A stretch of 44,013 nt of DNA from Desulfobulbaceae bacterium (GCA_026988015.1 JALSMA010000049.1:1-44013); one strand, 5' to 3'; positions 25,368 to 34,984 are shown, numbered from the stretch's first letter. The notes: a model not told the origin generated them from the sequence alone. Program-made: numbers and translations.

Positions 25368-26870
25368 TCAGTGAAAAAGGTCGAACTTCCTGGCCCGATT
25401 GGCGAGAGACTGGAGGACAGCACCGGGAGAGATGCCGACCCGACGAGAAATAATTTTTTCAGCTTTATGAAAAATATCCAGGGCAGTTGCCGGGAACCCT
25501 GCCTCTATGTAATGCGCCATAAGGCAGGCATAAACACCTTCATGCAGAGGGTCAGAATAACGTGCCTGCTCAAGGAAAGAAAGCACAACATCATCCCCTG
25601 CATCTTTGAGAGAGGCAAGTCGAAGCACCCCTTCGATAAAAAGGGCACGAAGATAATCCCGAAAGGGGTCAATCCATGCTGTCTCATCTTGAGGGAGAAA
25701 GTCGTTAACATACAAGCTCAGTATAAGTTGCAATGATTGTACACTCTCCATATTACGATTCTTCTCCATCATTCGAGCAAACTCCAGAGCATCTACCCTG
25801 CAGACAGACCGGATCAGTGAAACCCGCTGATATTTCACCGCCAGCCAATTTGAAGGAAGTGAGCAGTAGTCACCACCTATCCTCCGCAATCTTGACAGGG
25901 CCATCTTGAGATTATTCAGGGCCCGGTCTCCATCACTGTCTGGCCAAAGGAGCATGGAGAGTTTTTCCATCGACACTTTGGTCCCGCCAAGGGCAATAAT
26001 CGCCTTGAGCAGCTCTTTTGAACGGCGCCCTTTCCATAATCTGTCATATATTGGCTGGCCGTTCATTCTCAAGCAAAAATTGCCAAAAGTCTGAATATCA
26101 ACAACAGGGGACCTGATCTGAGACAAGGGAACAACGGATCCCAGCCCCCTTTTTCTCTCTTGAACACCCGACACACGACAAAAAACCTGTACACCCCCGG
26201 TAATTTCGCCATCGATTCCCATAAGAGGGGTCGTGTTAATTTTCACTAATATCTGCTTCTCCTGGGCAGTGGTCATAAAGAGAAAGCGATTAGCAATCGG
26301 TATCCCCTGTTCGATACTCTTGGCAAGGATACACTCATGATCCCTGCCACCATTAAACACTCTCTGACAGTCCCGGCCAATAACCTCTTCCCTCTGCCAG
26401 CCGGTAAGCTTTTCCGCAGCATGATTAAATGAGATTATCCGCCTCTTCTTATTTACACTAAACACCCCATCGTTGATGGAGTTCAAAACACACTCGGCAA
26501 CAGCACTACTCTGCTCATTTTTCAAGGCTGGTAGAGTTTCTTTGGTAAGGGTGAAAAGCCAACAAAAATCTTCAGTAAAGGAAATCCCATAACTATACTG
26601 ACCCTGATTATTACTGGCCCACCGAACTTTACCTGATGTAGCCACAGTACTCCGGCCAGTCAAGGCCTGCGGCAATCTCATGCGAACAGAAGTTCCCCTG
26701 GAAATATTCGCCTCTGTTGTTATTTCGGCACCACGATAATGCAAATTAACACTCATGGCCTTATATTCCCGACCGGAGTCATTGGGCATAAATAAATAAA
26801 TTGGCAGTTGCAGTGGTATCCGACAAATAGAGCGACGATTATGTCCCGCTTTGGAGAAAAGGCTTCTCAT
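25368..26870 (-). CDS. PilZ-PAS-winged-helix/BTAD (SARP-like) transcriptional regulator
   Basis: A 500-aa soluble regulator. A PilZ-like domain (~10-115) starts with RRSICRIPL; its second motif is degenerate (VNLHYRGAEI, lacking the Ser of DxSxxG), so c-di-GMP binding is doubtful. A PAS domain (~125-235) contains SINDGVFSVNKKRRIISFNH and TGWQREEVIG. An OmpR-type winged helix (~258-345) has LWKGRRSKELLKAII and LSMLLWPDSDGDRALNNLK, followed by a BTAD helical-repeat domain to the end. Such proteins activate transcription, often of accessory or secondary-metabolite clusters. It lies upstream of the protease/radical SAM cluster on the same strand and faces away from the glycyl-radical operon, so it could control either. 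The start has only a weak AGAAG site. Confidence 0.82.
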   Translation of the reverse strand: MRSLFSKAGHNRRSICRIPLQLPIYLFMPNDSGREYKAMSVNLHYRGAEITTEANISRGTSVRMRLPQALTGRSTVATSGKVRWASNNQGQYSYGISFTEDFCWLFTLTKETLPALKNEQSSAVAECVLNSINDGVFSVNKKRRIISFNHAAEKLTGWQREEVIGRDCQRVFNGGRDHECILAKSIEQGIPIANRFLFMTTAQEKQILVKINTTPLMGIDGEITGGVQVFCRVSGVQERKRGLGSVVPLSQIRSPVVDIQTFGNFCLRMNGQPIYDRLWKGRRSKELLKAIIALGGTKVSMEKLSMLLWPDSDGDRALNNLKMALSRLRRIGGDYCSLPSNWLAVKYQRVSLIRSVCRVDALEFARMMEKNRNMESVQSLQLILSLYVNDFLPQDETAWIDPFRDYLRALFIEGVLRLASLKDAGDDVVLSFLEQARYSDPLHEGVYACLMAHYIEAGFPATALDIFHKAEKIISRRVGISPGAVLQSLANRARKFDLFH

Positions 26871-27590
26871 AGATTGTCTTCTTTGAATTTTACTAAGCAG
26901 GCGTCATCAGGCGCATGCATCCCGATATCGCAGGATACAATCAGACTAACCTGTACAACCGTGTCCTTCTCGAATTGTAAACAAGATATCACGATCATTC
27001 ATATACTTATGTATAGTTTACTCAAATGATAAGTTCAATGTGTAGCAAACATTTTCTGACTACAACTGAAAGTAAAGCTGCTCTTTCCCCCTTCTGCAGT
27101 CAAGAGCTCATCCACTCGTAGGCCGCGGAATAACTATGCCATTTGAATTAAATTTTCACCGTTTTCCCTTCATGATGCATAAAGTCTATTTTGGAAAATG
27201 TTACCAATTTGTTACTCTTCCTGAGGTATAATGAAAAAATAAAGGATATTTTGACACCATTATGGACTGACATCTATTGATGCACCATCAATTAGACGCC
27301 GAACATACTGGTCATAAAAAAGGGCGATATTTATGGCACTCTTAAAACACCTGATGCCTAAAAAGTGCGGTAGACACAAAAAAAACTTTAGAGGCCCAAG
27401 AGTTCTTTCTGCAAGCGCGTAACAAAGTAGGTAAAGAGTTTTTACGATGTCATCAATGATAACACTTTAACCATGGGTTCGCTGATGGCGAAAGCACTGC
27501 TTTTTCCTCCCCCTTCCGGTGTTTTTGCTGTCAGTGAGTCCTGGCACTTGGTGATCAAATGCAGTCTCGAAAACTTAACGGAACACGACC
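26871..27590. other. 720-bp divergent intergenic region
   Basis: Separates the BTAD regulator from the glycyl-radical operon and must hold promoters for both. A plausible plus-strand -35 TTGACA is at 27251-27256, but the -10 at the right distance (TATTGA) is weak. A 29-codon ORF at 27333-27422 (MALLKHLMPKKCGRHKKNF...) has AGGGCG before it but no support otherwise. No palindrome, tRNA or terminator was recognised. Confidence 0.4.
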
Positions 27591-30002
27591 GTGACTGAAT
27601 ATCTCAGCAGTACCAATTTCCCCTGTTTGACAACAGCCGAAGCTGACAACCTTGCAGCCAATCTGACACATATTCTTGAAAACGATTGTGGTAATGGCAT
27701 GTACGCTTTATTGGCAGGATACCAAAGAATTCTTGCTGACAATAAACGTCGTAGCCTATGGCCGGATGTTCATAAAAAGCTGGAGCTTCTGTTCAAGTGC
27801 GGCAGCTATCAAGTTGTTGATGGGCCGATGATCGGGATCCCTGTTTCAATAAAAGATAGTGACTATTTTAGGGATGCTGTCAGCAAGGTAGGTCGTGAGC
27901 GATCCCTGGTCGCAGGAATCGAATGGATGGCCACTGCCTGGAACATGACCTTTGCAGACACCGGTCTTTGGATGGGAAAGACGTTTGAACCGGTTTCCAT
28001 AGAGATCGTGGCAGAAAAAACAGGACATAATGCTTTGATAATAAAGCAATATAGTGAAGCAAGCACCCGGATAGGACGTAATTTTTTCCGTGAACCTGCC
28101 GACCCTGATATCATCCAGAGCCTCGGTCTCCCTGTACTTACTTCTTTATGGAACCTGCAGCCTCGTCCTGCGCCGGGCCAGACGAAAATATTTGATGCTG
28201 AGCTGCTGGAGAAAAATCTGAGACGAGAAAAGAATATCCCTTACAGCATGACTGGTGGGATATTCCTGGCAAACCATGGAAAATCTGTTGTTTCGGAAAT
28301 GAACTCCAAGGAAGTATATCAGCTGAATTATCGCTGGCCACTCTTAAATCCCGTCTTCCCCATGACTCGACTTGTCGATGAATTGGTTCAGATTGAAGAA
28401 GGTACCTATCTTGGGCAACTGGTATTTGCCACCAGGCATTACTGCATTGGAGACCTGTCTCTGCCTTTTGTGAAAAAGAGCTCCATTTCACTTGGGGAAG
28501 CGTACACTGCAGACAGTAATATGGATTTTGGGTACCAGAACAACGGATATTTTTTAATGATGTCTCCTGAGAGAGCAGAACAGATCTTCGCAGATACGGC
28601 TTTTCCTCAATTACGCCCCCGAGTCGGTGAAAATGGTTATGTGGAGTTAGGCTACGACAAACTTTTTACCGGAGATACTCACACGCCACCAGCCAGAGCC
28701 ACATGGCAGCAGCACGATGTAGAGGACTGGGTGGATGGCTGGCAGGAAAACAGTGAACTGCGGGAAAAGTTTACGACCTTTATTTTAGAAGATTCACCCA
28801 GGAGTTCAGATACCGAAGATGTCCGAGAAATGCGCCGGAGTAATGAGTCTATTTTACAGATGCTCAAACGAATAAGTCACAACATTTCAGAGCAGACCAG
28901 GAAAGATGACCATCTGTATCATTTTGAGAATTTGCATCGTCTATTCAGGTGCGGCATTGCCCCTGAGGTGAAGAACGGCCTCTTTCAGGGACATGGTAGC
29001 AGGGGCTATAACTGCAGAATTGACGGTTCCGAAAAGCGGGACTGGTACGGTCAGGCAGATGTAGCCCGTGGCTGGGATTATTATCACGGGGCGAATCTGA
29101 ATCTGCATCTTGGATTTGGTGATTCTCTTCATTCAGACAGCGCTGAAAAACCTGATGGCAGTCACCTGTTTCCAGCTGTGCTTGCTGAAGGATTAGTGGA
29201 TGATGAGGAAAAAGGACCCAATATCCTGAACATGATCTGGCACACTATCGGCAAGTACATTTTCCCTTGGGCTGGTAAGTCCTATGAAACAATAAACGGG
29301 AGAAAACTCAGTATGTTGCTGGACGAGAGCTGTGATCTTGCCGCACGGTATTCAGAACGGGTGAAGGAGTTAAAGCTCCACATGGCATCCCGACCACATT
29401 ACGATCTGGTGAAAAAGGCTGCAAAGGGATATTGGCAGCATCCTGGTCTCTATGCCGATCACCTCCGGAATGGTTCCTGGGACAATGGAATGTCAGAAGA
29501 AGACAAGGCCTACTGGGAAAAAGAGGCGCGAGAACATTGGCTTGACGGATCTAATATCCAGGATAGCCGTATCCTCATGGCAGATCCTTTGTTTCGGGTA
29601 ATTGATATTAACTACCGCACCCCGGATCCTGCGTTGCAGGATATTTCCGAGGCTGGCCCTTCACCCTTTGCCAGGCAGGGTTATACCTTCTTGGGAGTTT
29701 CCGGGCGCGATTCTATCCTGCCAATAAACAACGGTCTGGAGAAGAAGAAAGTGGTTTTTCAGTTTCATTACCGTTACCCTATGATTGGGGGTCCTGCACC
29801 CATTGGTTTGTGTCTTGATGAACTGGTGGAGATTGCGGATGGTCTTTTTCTTGGGCAGCTTATCTATTCTACAGCTTTAGGTGTTGCCTATCACTCGTCT
29901 GTTGATCCGGCTCAGTATAAATACCAGCTTTTTGGGTATTTTCTGCTCCTTGACGATGCCTGGGAGCATCATCGTAAGGCCATTGATATTGATACCGTAT
30001 AG
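27591..30002 (+). CDS. Unrecognised 803-aa protein with internal duplication, first gene of glycyl-radical operon
   Basis: I do not recognise a family. The GTG start at 27591 has GGAACAC upstream; the first in-frame ATG is 36 codons later. No signal peptide or clear membrane helix is visible, so it is probably cytoplasmic. A unit of ~40 residues occurs twice: at ~241-281 (YQLNYRWPLLNPVFPMTRLV then DELVQIEEGTYLGQLVFATR) and at ~719-760 (FQFHYRYPMIGGPAPIGLCL then DELVEIADGLFLGQLIYST), each followed by a similar GYFLMM/GYFLLL strand. The protein may thus be two related halves with an aromatic-rich middle (NGLFQGHGSRGYN, WYGQADVARGWDYYHG). It lies 52 bp before the glycyl-radical enzyme and is probably cotranscribed, so it may act on the same substrate. 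Confidence 0.75.
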   Translation: MTEYLSSTNFPCLTTAEADNLAANLTHILENDCGNGMYALLAGYQRILADNKRRSLWPDVHKKLELLFKCGSYQVVDGPMIGIPVSIKDSDYFRDAVSKVGRERSLVAGIEWMATAWNMTFADTGLWMGKTFEPVSIEIVAEKTGHNALIIKQYSEASTRIGRNFFREPADPDIIQSLGLPVLTSLWNLQPRPAPGQTKIFDAELLEKNLRREKNIPYSMTGGIFLANHGKSVVSEMNSKEVYQLNYRWPLLNPVFPMTRLVDELVQIEEGTYLGQLVFATRHYCIGDLSLPFVKKSSISLGEAYTADSNMDFGYQNNGYFLMMSPERAEQIFADTAFPQLRPRVGENGYVELGYDKLFTGDTHTPPARATWQQHDVEDWVDGWQENSELREKFTTFILEDSPRSSDTEDVREMRRSNESILQMLKRISHNISEQTRKDDHLYHFENLHRLFRCGIAPEVKNGLFQGHGSRGYNCRIDGSEKRDWYGQADVARGWDYYHGANLNLHLGFGDSLHSDSAEKPDGSHLFPAVLAEGLVDDEEKGPNILNMIWHTIGKYIFPWAGKSYETINGRKLSMLLDESCDLAARYSERVKELKLHMASRPHYDLVKKAAKGYWQHPGLYADHLRNGSWDNGMSEEDKAYWEKEAREHWLDGSNIQDSRILMADPLFRVIDINYRTPDPALQDISEAGPSPFARQGYTFLGVSGRDSILPINNGLEKKKVVFQFHYRYPMIGGPAPIGLCLDELVEIADGLFLGQLIYSTALGVAYHSSVDPAQYKYQLFGYFLLLDDAWEHHRKAIDIDTV

Positions 30003-30054
30003 TATGAAAGAACCGGAAAAGAAATTGTGTATTGATTGAGGTATAAAGTATACC

Positions 30055-32529
30055 ATGACAGCTGTAACACTTGATGAAATCGGCCTGAAAGAGTTCACGC
30101 TGGAGAGTTTACCACGTCTTAAAGAACTTCGTACCCAGTATTTTTCCCGCCAACCTGAGATCTGTATTGAACGGGCTCGCTATGTAACACAATATCTTCG
30201 CGAGCACGATGATTCCGCGCATTCTCCGGAGCTCAGGCAGGCGAAAAAGGTCGAATATTTTCTTCGTCACAAGAGTGCCCGGTTTCATGACCGCAATCTT
30301 ATTGCTGGCAATACCACAAGTAAGGCTCTGGGAGCACCGCTGTTCCCAGAGTTTTTTGCCCTGACTCTGTGGCCTGAGCTTGAAACCGTAAGTGACAGAA
30401 AAAAAAACCCGCAGAAACTCACAGCCAGCGAAGCAAGTGAGCTCAATCTGGAAATTTTCCCCTTCTGGATGGATAAAAATGTCCTTGAAGTCACCAGAAG
30501 TCAGTTTGATAACCCTGAATGCTTACAACTTTTTGAAAAGCTGGTTTTTTTTATTGCAGCAAAGGCAGGTTGCATCTCTCATGCTGTTCCAACCTATACC
30601 TCTATGCTTCAGTATGGGTTAAGCGGCCTGATCAAAAAAGCAGCAGAGTACGAAGAAGAATTGGCCGGAGTAACAGATGCAGATGCAGAGCAAAAAGCAG
30701 ATTTTTTTCGGGCTGTTCAGATATCCCTTCAAGGAATCATAGTCCATGCCGAGCATCTCGCCGAAGAGGCGAAAGAGCTTGCCACGGTCGCTGATGATCC
30801 GAAAGATGCAGCAGAATTTACAGCAATGGCTGCTGTCTGCCGCAGCGTACCGGTGGGACCGGCCACCACTTTCCGAGAAGCAGTGAATGCGATCTGGATA
30901 TGTCAGGTGGGTATTCACGCCGAAAATATCAATATGGCCATGAGTCCCGGCAGGCTGGATCAGATTCTTTACCCCTACTATAAACAAGATATCGCAGAAG
31001 GACGTCTGGACATAGGCAGAGCCATGGAGCTTGTGGGATGTCTGTGGCTGAAAATTGCTGATAATGTCACCATGGTTCCCGAGGCTTCTGAAGAGCTGTT
31101 TGGCGGTGCTGGAACAGTACCTGCCATAACTCTGGGAGGAGTGGGTAAAGACGGCGAGGACGCAGTAAATGACCTCACCTATATCATGTTGCGTGCCACA
31201 GAGTTACTTGGCATTCGAGATCCCAATGTGAACGCCAGGTATGATTACGAAAAAAATTCACAAGACTATTGTCGCCGGGTCTCTGAAGTTATTCTTAATA
31301 CAAAGTCTGTACCAGCTTTTTTCAATGATAAAGCAAACATCACAGCTCTTTGCGGTCAGGGAGAGCGTCTTGAGCATGCTCGAGACTATGCAGTCATCGG
31401 GTGTGTGGAACTGGCAAGCAGCGGCCGTGATTACCCAGCTTCAAGTTCCATTATGATGAATCTTGCCGCAGCTCTTGAAATGGCTCTTTTCGGCGGAAAA
31501 CGACCGATAACTGGCGAGGAACAGATCGGACCAGCTACGCCGGATCCATCAGAATTAAGAAGCTTCGAGGAATTCTGGAAGATTTTCAAGATCCAGTTAG
31601 ACTGGCTCATTGAACAGGCCATCACCCTCAATGAATACATGGGTGCTGTGCATCAGGAAATGATGCCATCACCACTGTTGTCAGCTCTTTTCATTGGCCC
31701 GATGGACAAGGGAGTAGATCTGATTCGGGGAGGGGCACTCTACAATTCTTCAGGAGCTACGCATATTGCTTTTGCTGATGTCGTTGATTCCCTGAGCGCC
31801 ATTGAACAGACTGTTTTTATAGAAAAAAAGTATACTTTCAATGATGTGCTGGAGCAGGTTCGAGGTAACTTCAGTGGCCAGAAGGGCGTGAAAATGCGAC
31901 TTTATCTGAAGAACCATACCCCTAAGTATGGAACCGAGGCCGTGATCGCCCGTAAAAATGCCCACAATATGATACAACACCTCTTTGAGAAGTACCAATC
32001 CCACACCAATTATCGGGGCGGCCCATACCACCCTTCGTACTGGACCATGACTAATCATGCCGGTCTTGGTGGTATCAGCGGTGCCTTACCTCATGGGCGC
32101 AAAGCTGGCGAAGTCTTTTCCAGCGGCATTACCCCTGTTTCAGGAGCAGCTCCGGAACTAACCGCATGCCTGAATGCAGTGGCGGAACTTGGTGGTGAGT
32201 GCGTGCCCGGTTGCTGGGCCTTGAATATAAAATACACCCCTGAGAGTGATGTAGCAATTATGGCTGAACGTTTTGCCCAGACCATAGAAGCCTATTTCCG
32301 GGCAGGGGGGCAGCAGGTGCAGTTTAATATCATGACCTATGAAATGCTCCTTGATGCCAAAAAACATCCGGAAAAGTACCCGGAACTAATGGTTCGCGTA
32401 TCTGGCTATTCAGCATATTTCAAAGATCTTAATGAAATGATGAAGGACGAGCTTATTACCCGTACCCAGTATGGGTTGGATGATGGGCGGGTCGTTCCCC
32501 TTCCACCTGAAGCAAAAAGGAGACACTGA
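30055..32529 (+). CDS. Glycyl-radical enzyme (PFL-like, Cys-Val-Glu type), substrate unknown
   Basis: An 824-aa cytoplasmic, oxygen-sensitive enzyme of the pyruvate formate-lyase-like superfamily. The active-site thiyl Cys450 is in AVIGCVELAS; the single Cys with Glu452 two residues on is the pattern of dehydratases, lyases and decarboxylases (CutC, glycerol dehydratase, HPAD types), not of true PFL, which has two adjacent Cys. The glycyl-radical loop is RVSGYSAYF with Gly784, 40 residues from the end. The N-terminal LIAGNTTSKALGAPLFPEFF and LNLEIFPFWMDKNV fit an uncharacterised branch. The downstream gene overlaps its stop as TGATG, and the matching activase follows, so the operon is self-contained. 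I cannot assign the substrate. Confidence 0.9.
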   Translation: MTAVTLDEIGLKEFTLESLPRLKELRTQYFSRQPEICIERARYVTQYLREHDDSAHSPELRQAKKVEYFLRHKSARFHDRNLIAGNTTSKALGAPLFPEFFALTLWPELETVSDRKKNPQKLTASEASELNLEIFPFWMDKNVLEVTRSQFDNPECLQLFEKLVFFIAAKAGCISHAVPTYTSMLQYGLSGLIKKAAEYEEELAGVTDADAEQKADFFRAVQISLQGIIVHAEHLAEEAKELATVADDPKDAAEFTAMAAVCRSVPVGPATTFREAVNAIWICQVGIHAENINMAMSPGRLDQILYPYYKQDIAEGRLDIGRAMELVGCLWLKIADNVTMVPEASEELFGGAGTVPAITLGGVGKDGEDAVNDLTYIMLRATELLGIRDPNVNARYDYEKNSQDYCRRVSEVILNTKSVPAFFNDKANITALCGQGERLEHARDYAVIGCVELASSGRDYPASSSIMMNLAAALEMALFGGKRPITGEEQIGPATPDPSELRSFEEFWKIFKIQLDWLIEQAITLNEYMGAVHQEMMPSPLLSALFIGPMDKGVDLIRGGALYNSSGATHIAFADVVDSLSAIEQTVFIEKKYTFNDVLEQVRGNFSGQKGVKMRLYLKNHTPKYGTEAVIARKNAHNMIQHLFEKYQSHTNYRGGPYHPSYWTMTNHAGLGGISGALPHGRKAGEVFSSGITPVSGAAPELTACLNAVAELGGECVPGCWALNIKYTPESDVAIMAERFAQTIEAYFRAGGQQVQFNIMTYEMLLDAKKHPEKYPELMVRVSGYSAYFKDLNEMMKDELITRTQYGLDDGRVVPLPPEAKRRH

Positions 32530-32972
32530 TGTTTGAAGGTATTGGTCAAGAGCTTACTGAGAAGCTCCTGGCAGATTTCAGAAAGTGTTTTGACTCTGAA
32601 CTGGCAGAGGAATTTTTACAGACCTTGCTGACATTAATGAAGGTCGCTTTTATAGTGAACCATGACTATCGACGCAATATAGATACCTTCAATGGGCGGT
32701 ATCAATTCTGCAGCGAGGATGGTGAAGTAACCATTGGAGTTATTTTTGGGAACGGTCGTATGAAGGTGGTGGAGGATAGCATTGATGCTCCGCATATCAC
32801 CGTAACTTTTCGTGACGGGCGAACCTTGCTGAATTTTATTATTTCACCACGCCAAGATATTCTTGGTTCCATGCTCAAACATGATGTCAGAACCGAAGGC
32901 AATCTGAATTATCTGTATAAATTCGGTTTTATGGCAAAACAACTGCAGTTGATGATGCCGCAAGTCGGATGA
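32529..32972 (+). CDS. SCP2-like small protein of the glycyl-radical operon
   Basis: A 147-aa protein whose start overlaps the stop of the glycyl-radical enzyme and whose stop overlaps the activase start (ATGA), so translation is coupled on both sides. The pattern HITVTFRDGRTLLNFI followed by SPRQDILGSML and NLNYLYKFGFMAKQLQL resembles the SCP2 sterol-carrier fold, where a beta sheet and a C-terminal helix form a hydrophobic pocket. The N-terminal ~45 residues are helical. No signal peptide or catalytic motif is visible. It may hold or deliver a hydrophobic substrate to the enzyme; this is inference from fold and position. Confidence 0.65.
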   Translation: MFEGIGQELTEKLLADFRKCFDSELAEEFLQTLLTLMKVAFIVNHDYRRNIDTFNGRYQFCSEDGEVTIGVIFGNGRMKVVEDSIDAPHITVTFRDGRTLLNFIISPRQDILGSMLKHDVRTEGNLNYLYKFGFMAKQLQLMMPQVG

Positions 32973-33865
32973 GAGGGCTGATCGGTAATATCAGCCGCTA
33001 TGCTCTCCATGACGGACCTGGAATCAGAACAACGGTTTTTTTGAAAGGATGTCCCCTGCACTGTCCATGGTGCCATAACCCTGAGCTCATCTCTCATGAA
33101 CCGGAGGTTGCCTTTTATGCAGAACGCTGTATCTCCTGTGGTGATTGCCAGGCAGTGTGTCCGGAGGATGCCATATTGATGCATGGTGAAAAACGTATCG
33201 ATCACACCCGCTGCACCGGATGTGGCTTGTGCACAAAGAGTTGTCCGGCCATAGCCCTTGTCATGATCGGCAGGGAGTATGAACTTGAAGAACTTGTCGA
33301 GGTACTACTGCGTGATCGCCACTTTTTTGAGGTGTCAGGGGGCGGGGTGACTCTGTCAGGTGGTGAACCGACTCAGCAGCTTGAATTTACAGCTTCTTTA
33401 CTGGAGAGATTGCACAATGAAGGAATCCATACCACCATTGAAAGCAACGGCATTTTCCCCCGCGAGACGTTTGCCTCCACTTGTCTTGATCATTTGGACC
33501 TGATTCTTTTTGATCTGAAATGTATTGACTCCGCCTGGCACCAGGAGGTGGTCGGGAGGGGCAATGAACGTATTCTTGAGAACCTGTCCTGTCTACTGAA
33601 AACGAGGGCGCGGGATGTCATTGTCAGGATACCAGTTATCCCTGGCCATACAGCAACACCAGAGAATATTGGTCAGATTGCTGATCATCTTCGTAAGCTT
33701 AACGTGTGTCGTTATTCCCTGTTACCTTATCATCCTTTTGGATGTTCAAAGGCGGCAGCCCTTGGCAAGATTCAGAAGAATTCACTTCCGGAACAGGCAA
33801 TGGAGCAGGATAAACTGGGGCAATGGCAGGAATTCTTCCACGGCATTGAAAGAGTGCTCCCATAG
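32969..33865 (+). CDS. Glycyl-radical enzyme activase (radical SAM)
   Basis: Generates the glycyl radical on the upstream enzyme. The 298-aa protein has the radical SAM cluster Cys in GCPLHCPWC (C28, C32, C35), followed by an inserted two-cluster ferredoxin domain (CISCGDCQAVCPEDA and CTGCGLCTKSCPAIA), the hallmark of activases for non-PFL members. Next come the SAM-binding GGGVTLSGGEPTQQ and the later strand IPVIPGHTATPENI. The start overlaps the stop of the SCP2-like gene by four bases. All motifs needed for activity are present. Confidence 0.93.
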   Translation: MRGLIGNISRYALHDGPGIRTTVFLKGCPLHCPWCHNPELISHEPEVAFYAERCISCGDCQAVCPEDAILMHGEKRIDHTRCTGCGLCTKSCPAIALVMIGREYELEELVEVLLRDRHFFEVSGGGVTLSGGEPTQQLEFTASLLERLHNEGIHTTIESNGIFPRETFASTCLDHLDLILFDLKCIDSAWHQEVVGRGNERILENLSCLLKTRARDVIVRIPVIPGHTATPENIGQIADHLRKLNVCRYSLLPYHPFGCSKAAALGKIQKNSLPEQAMEQDKLGQWQEFFHGIERVLP

Positions 33866-33901
33866 ACTCAACCTGAGGAACCAAAACAAGGAGAAGAGAT
33901 A

Positions 33902-34984
33902 ATGCAGATTGATTTTCATCACGCGACAACCTACGTTGCTGCACGGCTTGCAGGGTTTGATGCCAATCGGGCAGATACAATTGCCTATGCAGCCCAGTAT
34001 GTTGATGATGCAACCAGTGACGGCACAGTGAGATTCAGTAATAAGTTTATGTATCAGCGTATCTCTCCAGCCCACAAAATGATTGATATCAGGAATACTA
34101 GAGATATTGACAATCATCAGGTCTGGATACCATTTCATTTCCTGCCCGGTAATGACGGGTTAGATGCTGGCAGAAATCCGCCCGGAAAGATGGCAAACAG
34201 GATGATCTGCAAACCAGACTCACCCATCGCAAGAGATATGGTGAGGCAGGCTATAATTGAACGGGACAAACCATATGGACTGCATCGTCTCGGGGTAACT
34301 ATGCATGTTTACGCTGACACTTGGGCCCATCAGGGGTTTGCCGGTATACTGGATTCAGTAAACGATGTGGATAAAGTCAAAGAAACCGGTGGTTCCGGGG
34401 TATTTAAAGCCGGATTGGGACAGTATCTGAGGGATTTTCTGGATAATGCAATTCCACCCCTTGGCCATGGTCGTGCCACCATATTTCCGGATATGCCTTT
34501 TTTACAATGGCAATATAAAACAAAGAGTAAAAAGCTTGTTAACCGGGACAATACTGAAGACTTCTGTACAGCAGCAAATGAGATGTGTAAGGCCATGCAG
34601 CGATTCCTTCTCGGTGACCCCTTTGCAAAGGTTGGTGGAATCAATGATAACGATATGGCAACAATACGGCAGCTGTTTGAAAACACCAAAGAAAAGGATG
34701 GCAAGCCAAGGCATGAGAAATGGCTCAATGCTATTGGTGAAGGTGTTTTCAGTTTTGGCTCGGAAGAGGTCTGCTATATGGGGAAATCGAGAAAATCCTG
34801 TGGTGACACTAAGAAAAAATCATGGAAGGAACAGGCCCTTGGAACAACTGCTGATTTATACAAATATAAATATAAGGCATCGTTTCTTAAGAGTAACTGG
34901 AAAATGTTCCACGATGCAACGCAGGCACACCGATTTTATGTGGTGAATGAGCTGTTGCCTGCCTATGGAATTTGCGCGGCATAA
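33902..34984 (+). CDS. DUF6765-family protein (zinc phospholipase C/S1-P1-like)
   Basis: A 360-aa protein of the DUF6765 family, function unknown. The N-terminus MQIDFHHATTYVAARLAGF, the SPAHKMIDIR stretch, the WIPFHFLPG strand and the LGVTMHVYADTWAHQGFAG helix (~residues 127-145) place His and Asp residues as in zinc-dependent phospholipase C/P1-nuclease folds, so a metal-dependent hydrolase is possible. No signal peptide is visible. AAGGAGAAGAG precedes the ATG and the gene follows the activase by 36 bp, making it the last gene of the glycyl-radical operon. A weak hairpin with a T-run at about 34995-35028 may end the transcript. Confidence 0.72.
   Translation: MQIDFHHATTYVAARLAGFDANRADTIAYAAQYVDDATSDGTVRFSNKFMYQRISPAHKMIDIRNTRDIDNHQVWIPFHFLPGNDGLDAGRNPPGKMANRMICKPDSPIARDMVRQAIIERDKPYGLHRLGVTMHVYADTWAHQGFAGILDSVNDVDKVKETGGSGVFKAGLGQYLRDFLDNAIPPLGHGRATIFPDMPFLQWQYKTKSKKLVNRDNTEDFCTAANEMCKAMQRFLLGDPFAKVGGINDNDMATIRQLFENTKEKDGKPRHEKWLNAIGEGVFSFGSEEVCYMGKSRKSCGDTKKKSWKEQALGTTADLYKYKYKASFLKSNWKMFHDATQAHRFYVVNELLPAYGICAA

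Noticed and set aside
27333-27422. 29-codon basic ORF in the divergent gap
   Set aside because: Only a mediocre AGGGCG upstream and no similarity or repeat to support it.
27542-27560. Sigma-54 promoter (TGGCAC word)
   Set aside because: The -12 element is missing: the sequence after a 5-base spacer is GATC rather than TTGC.
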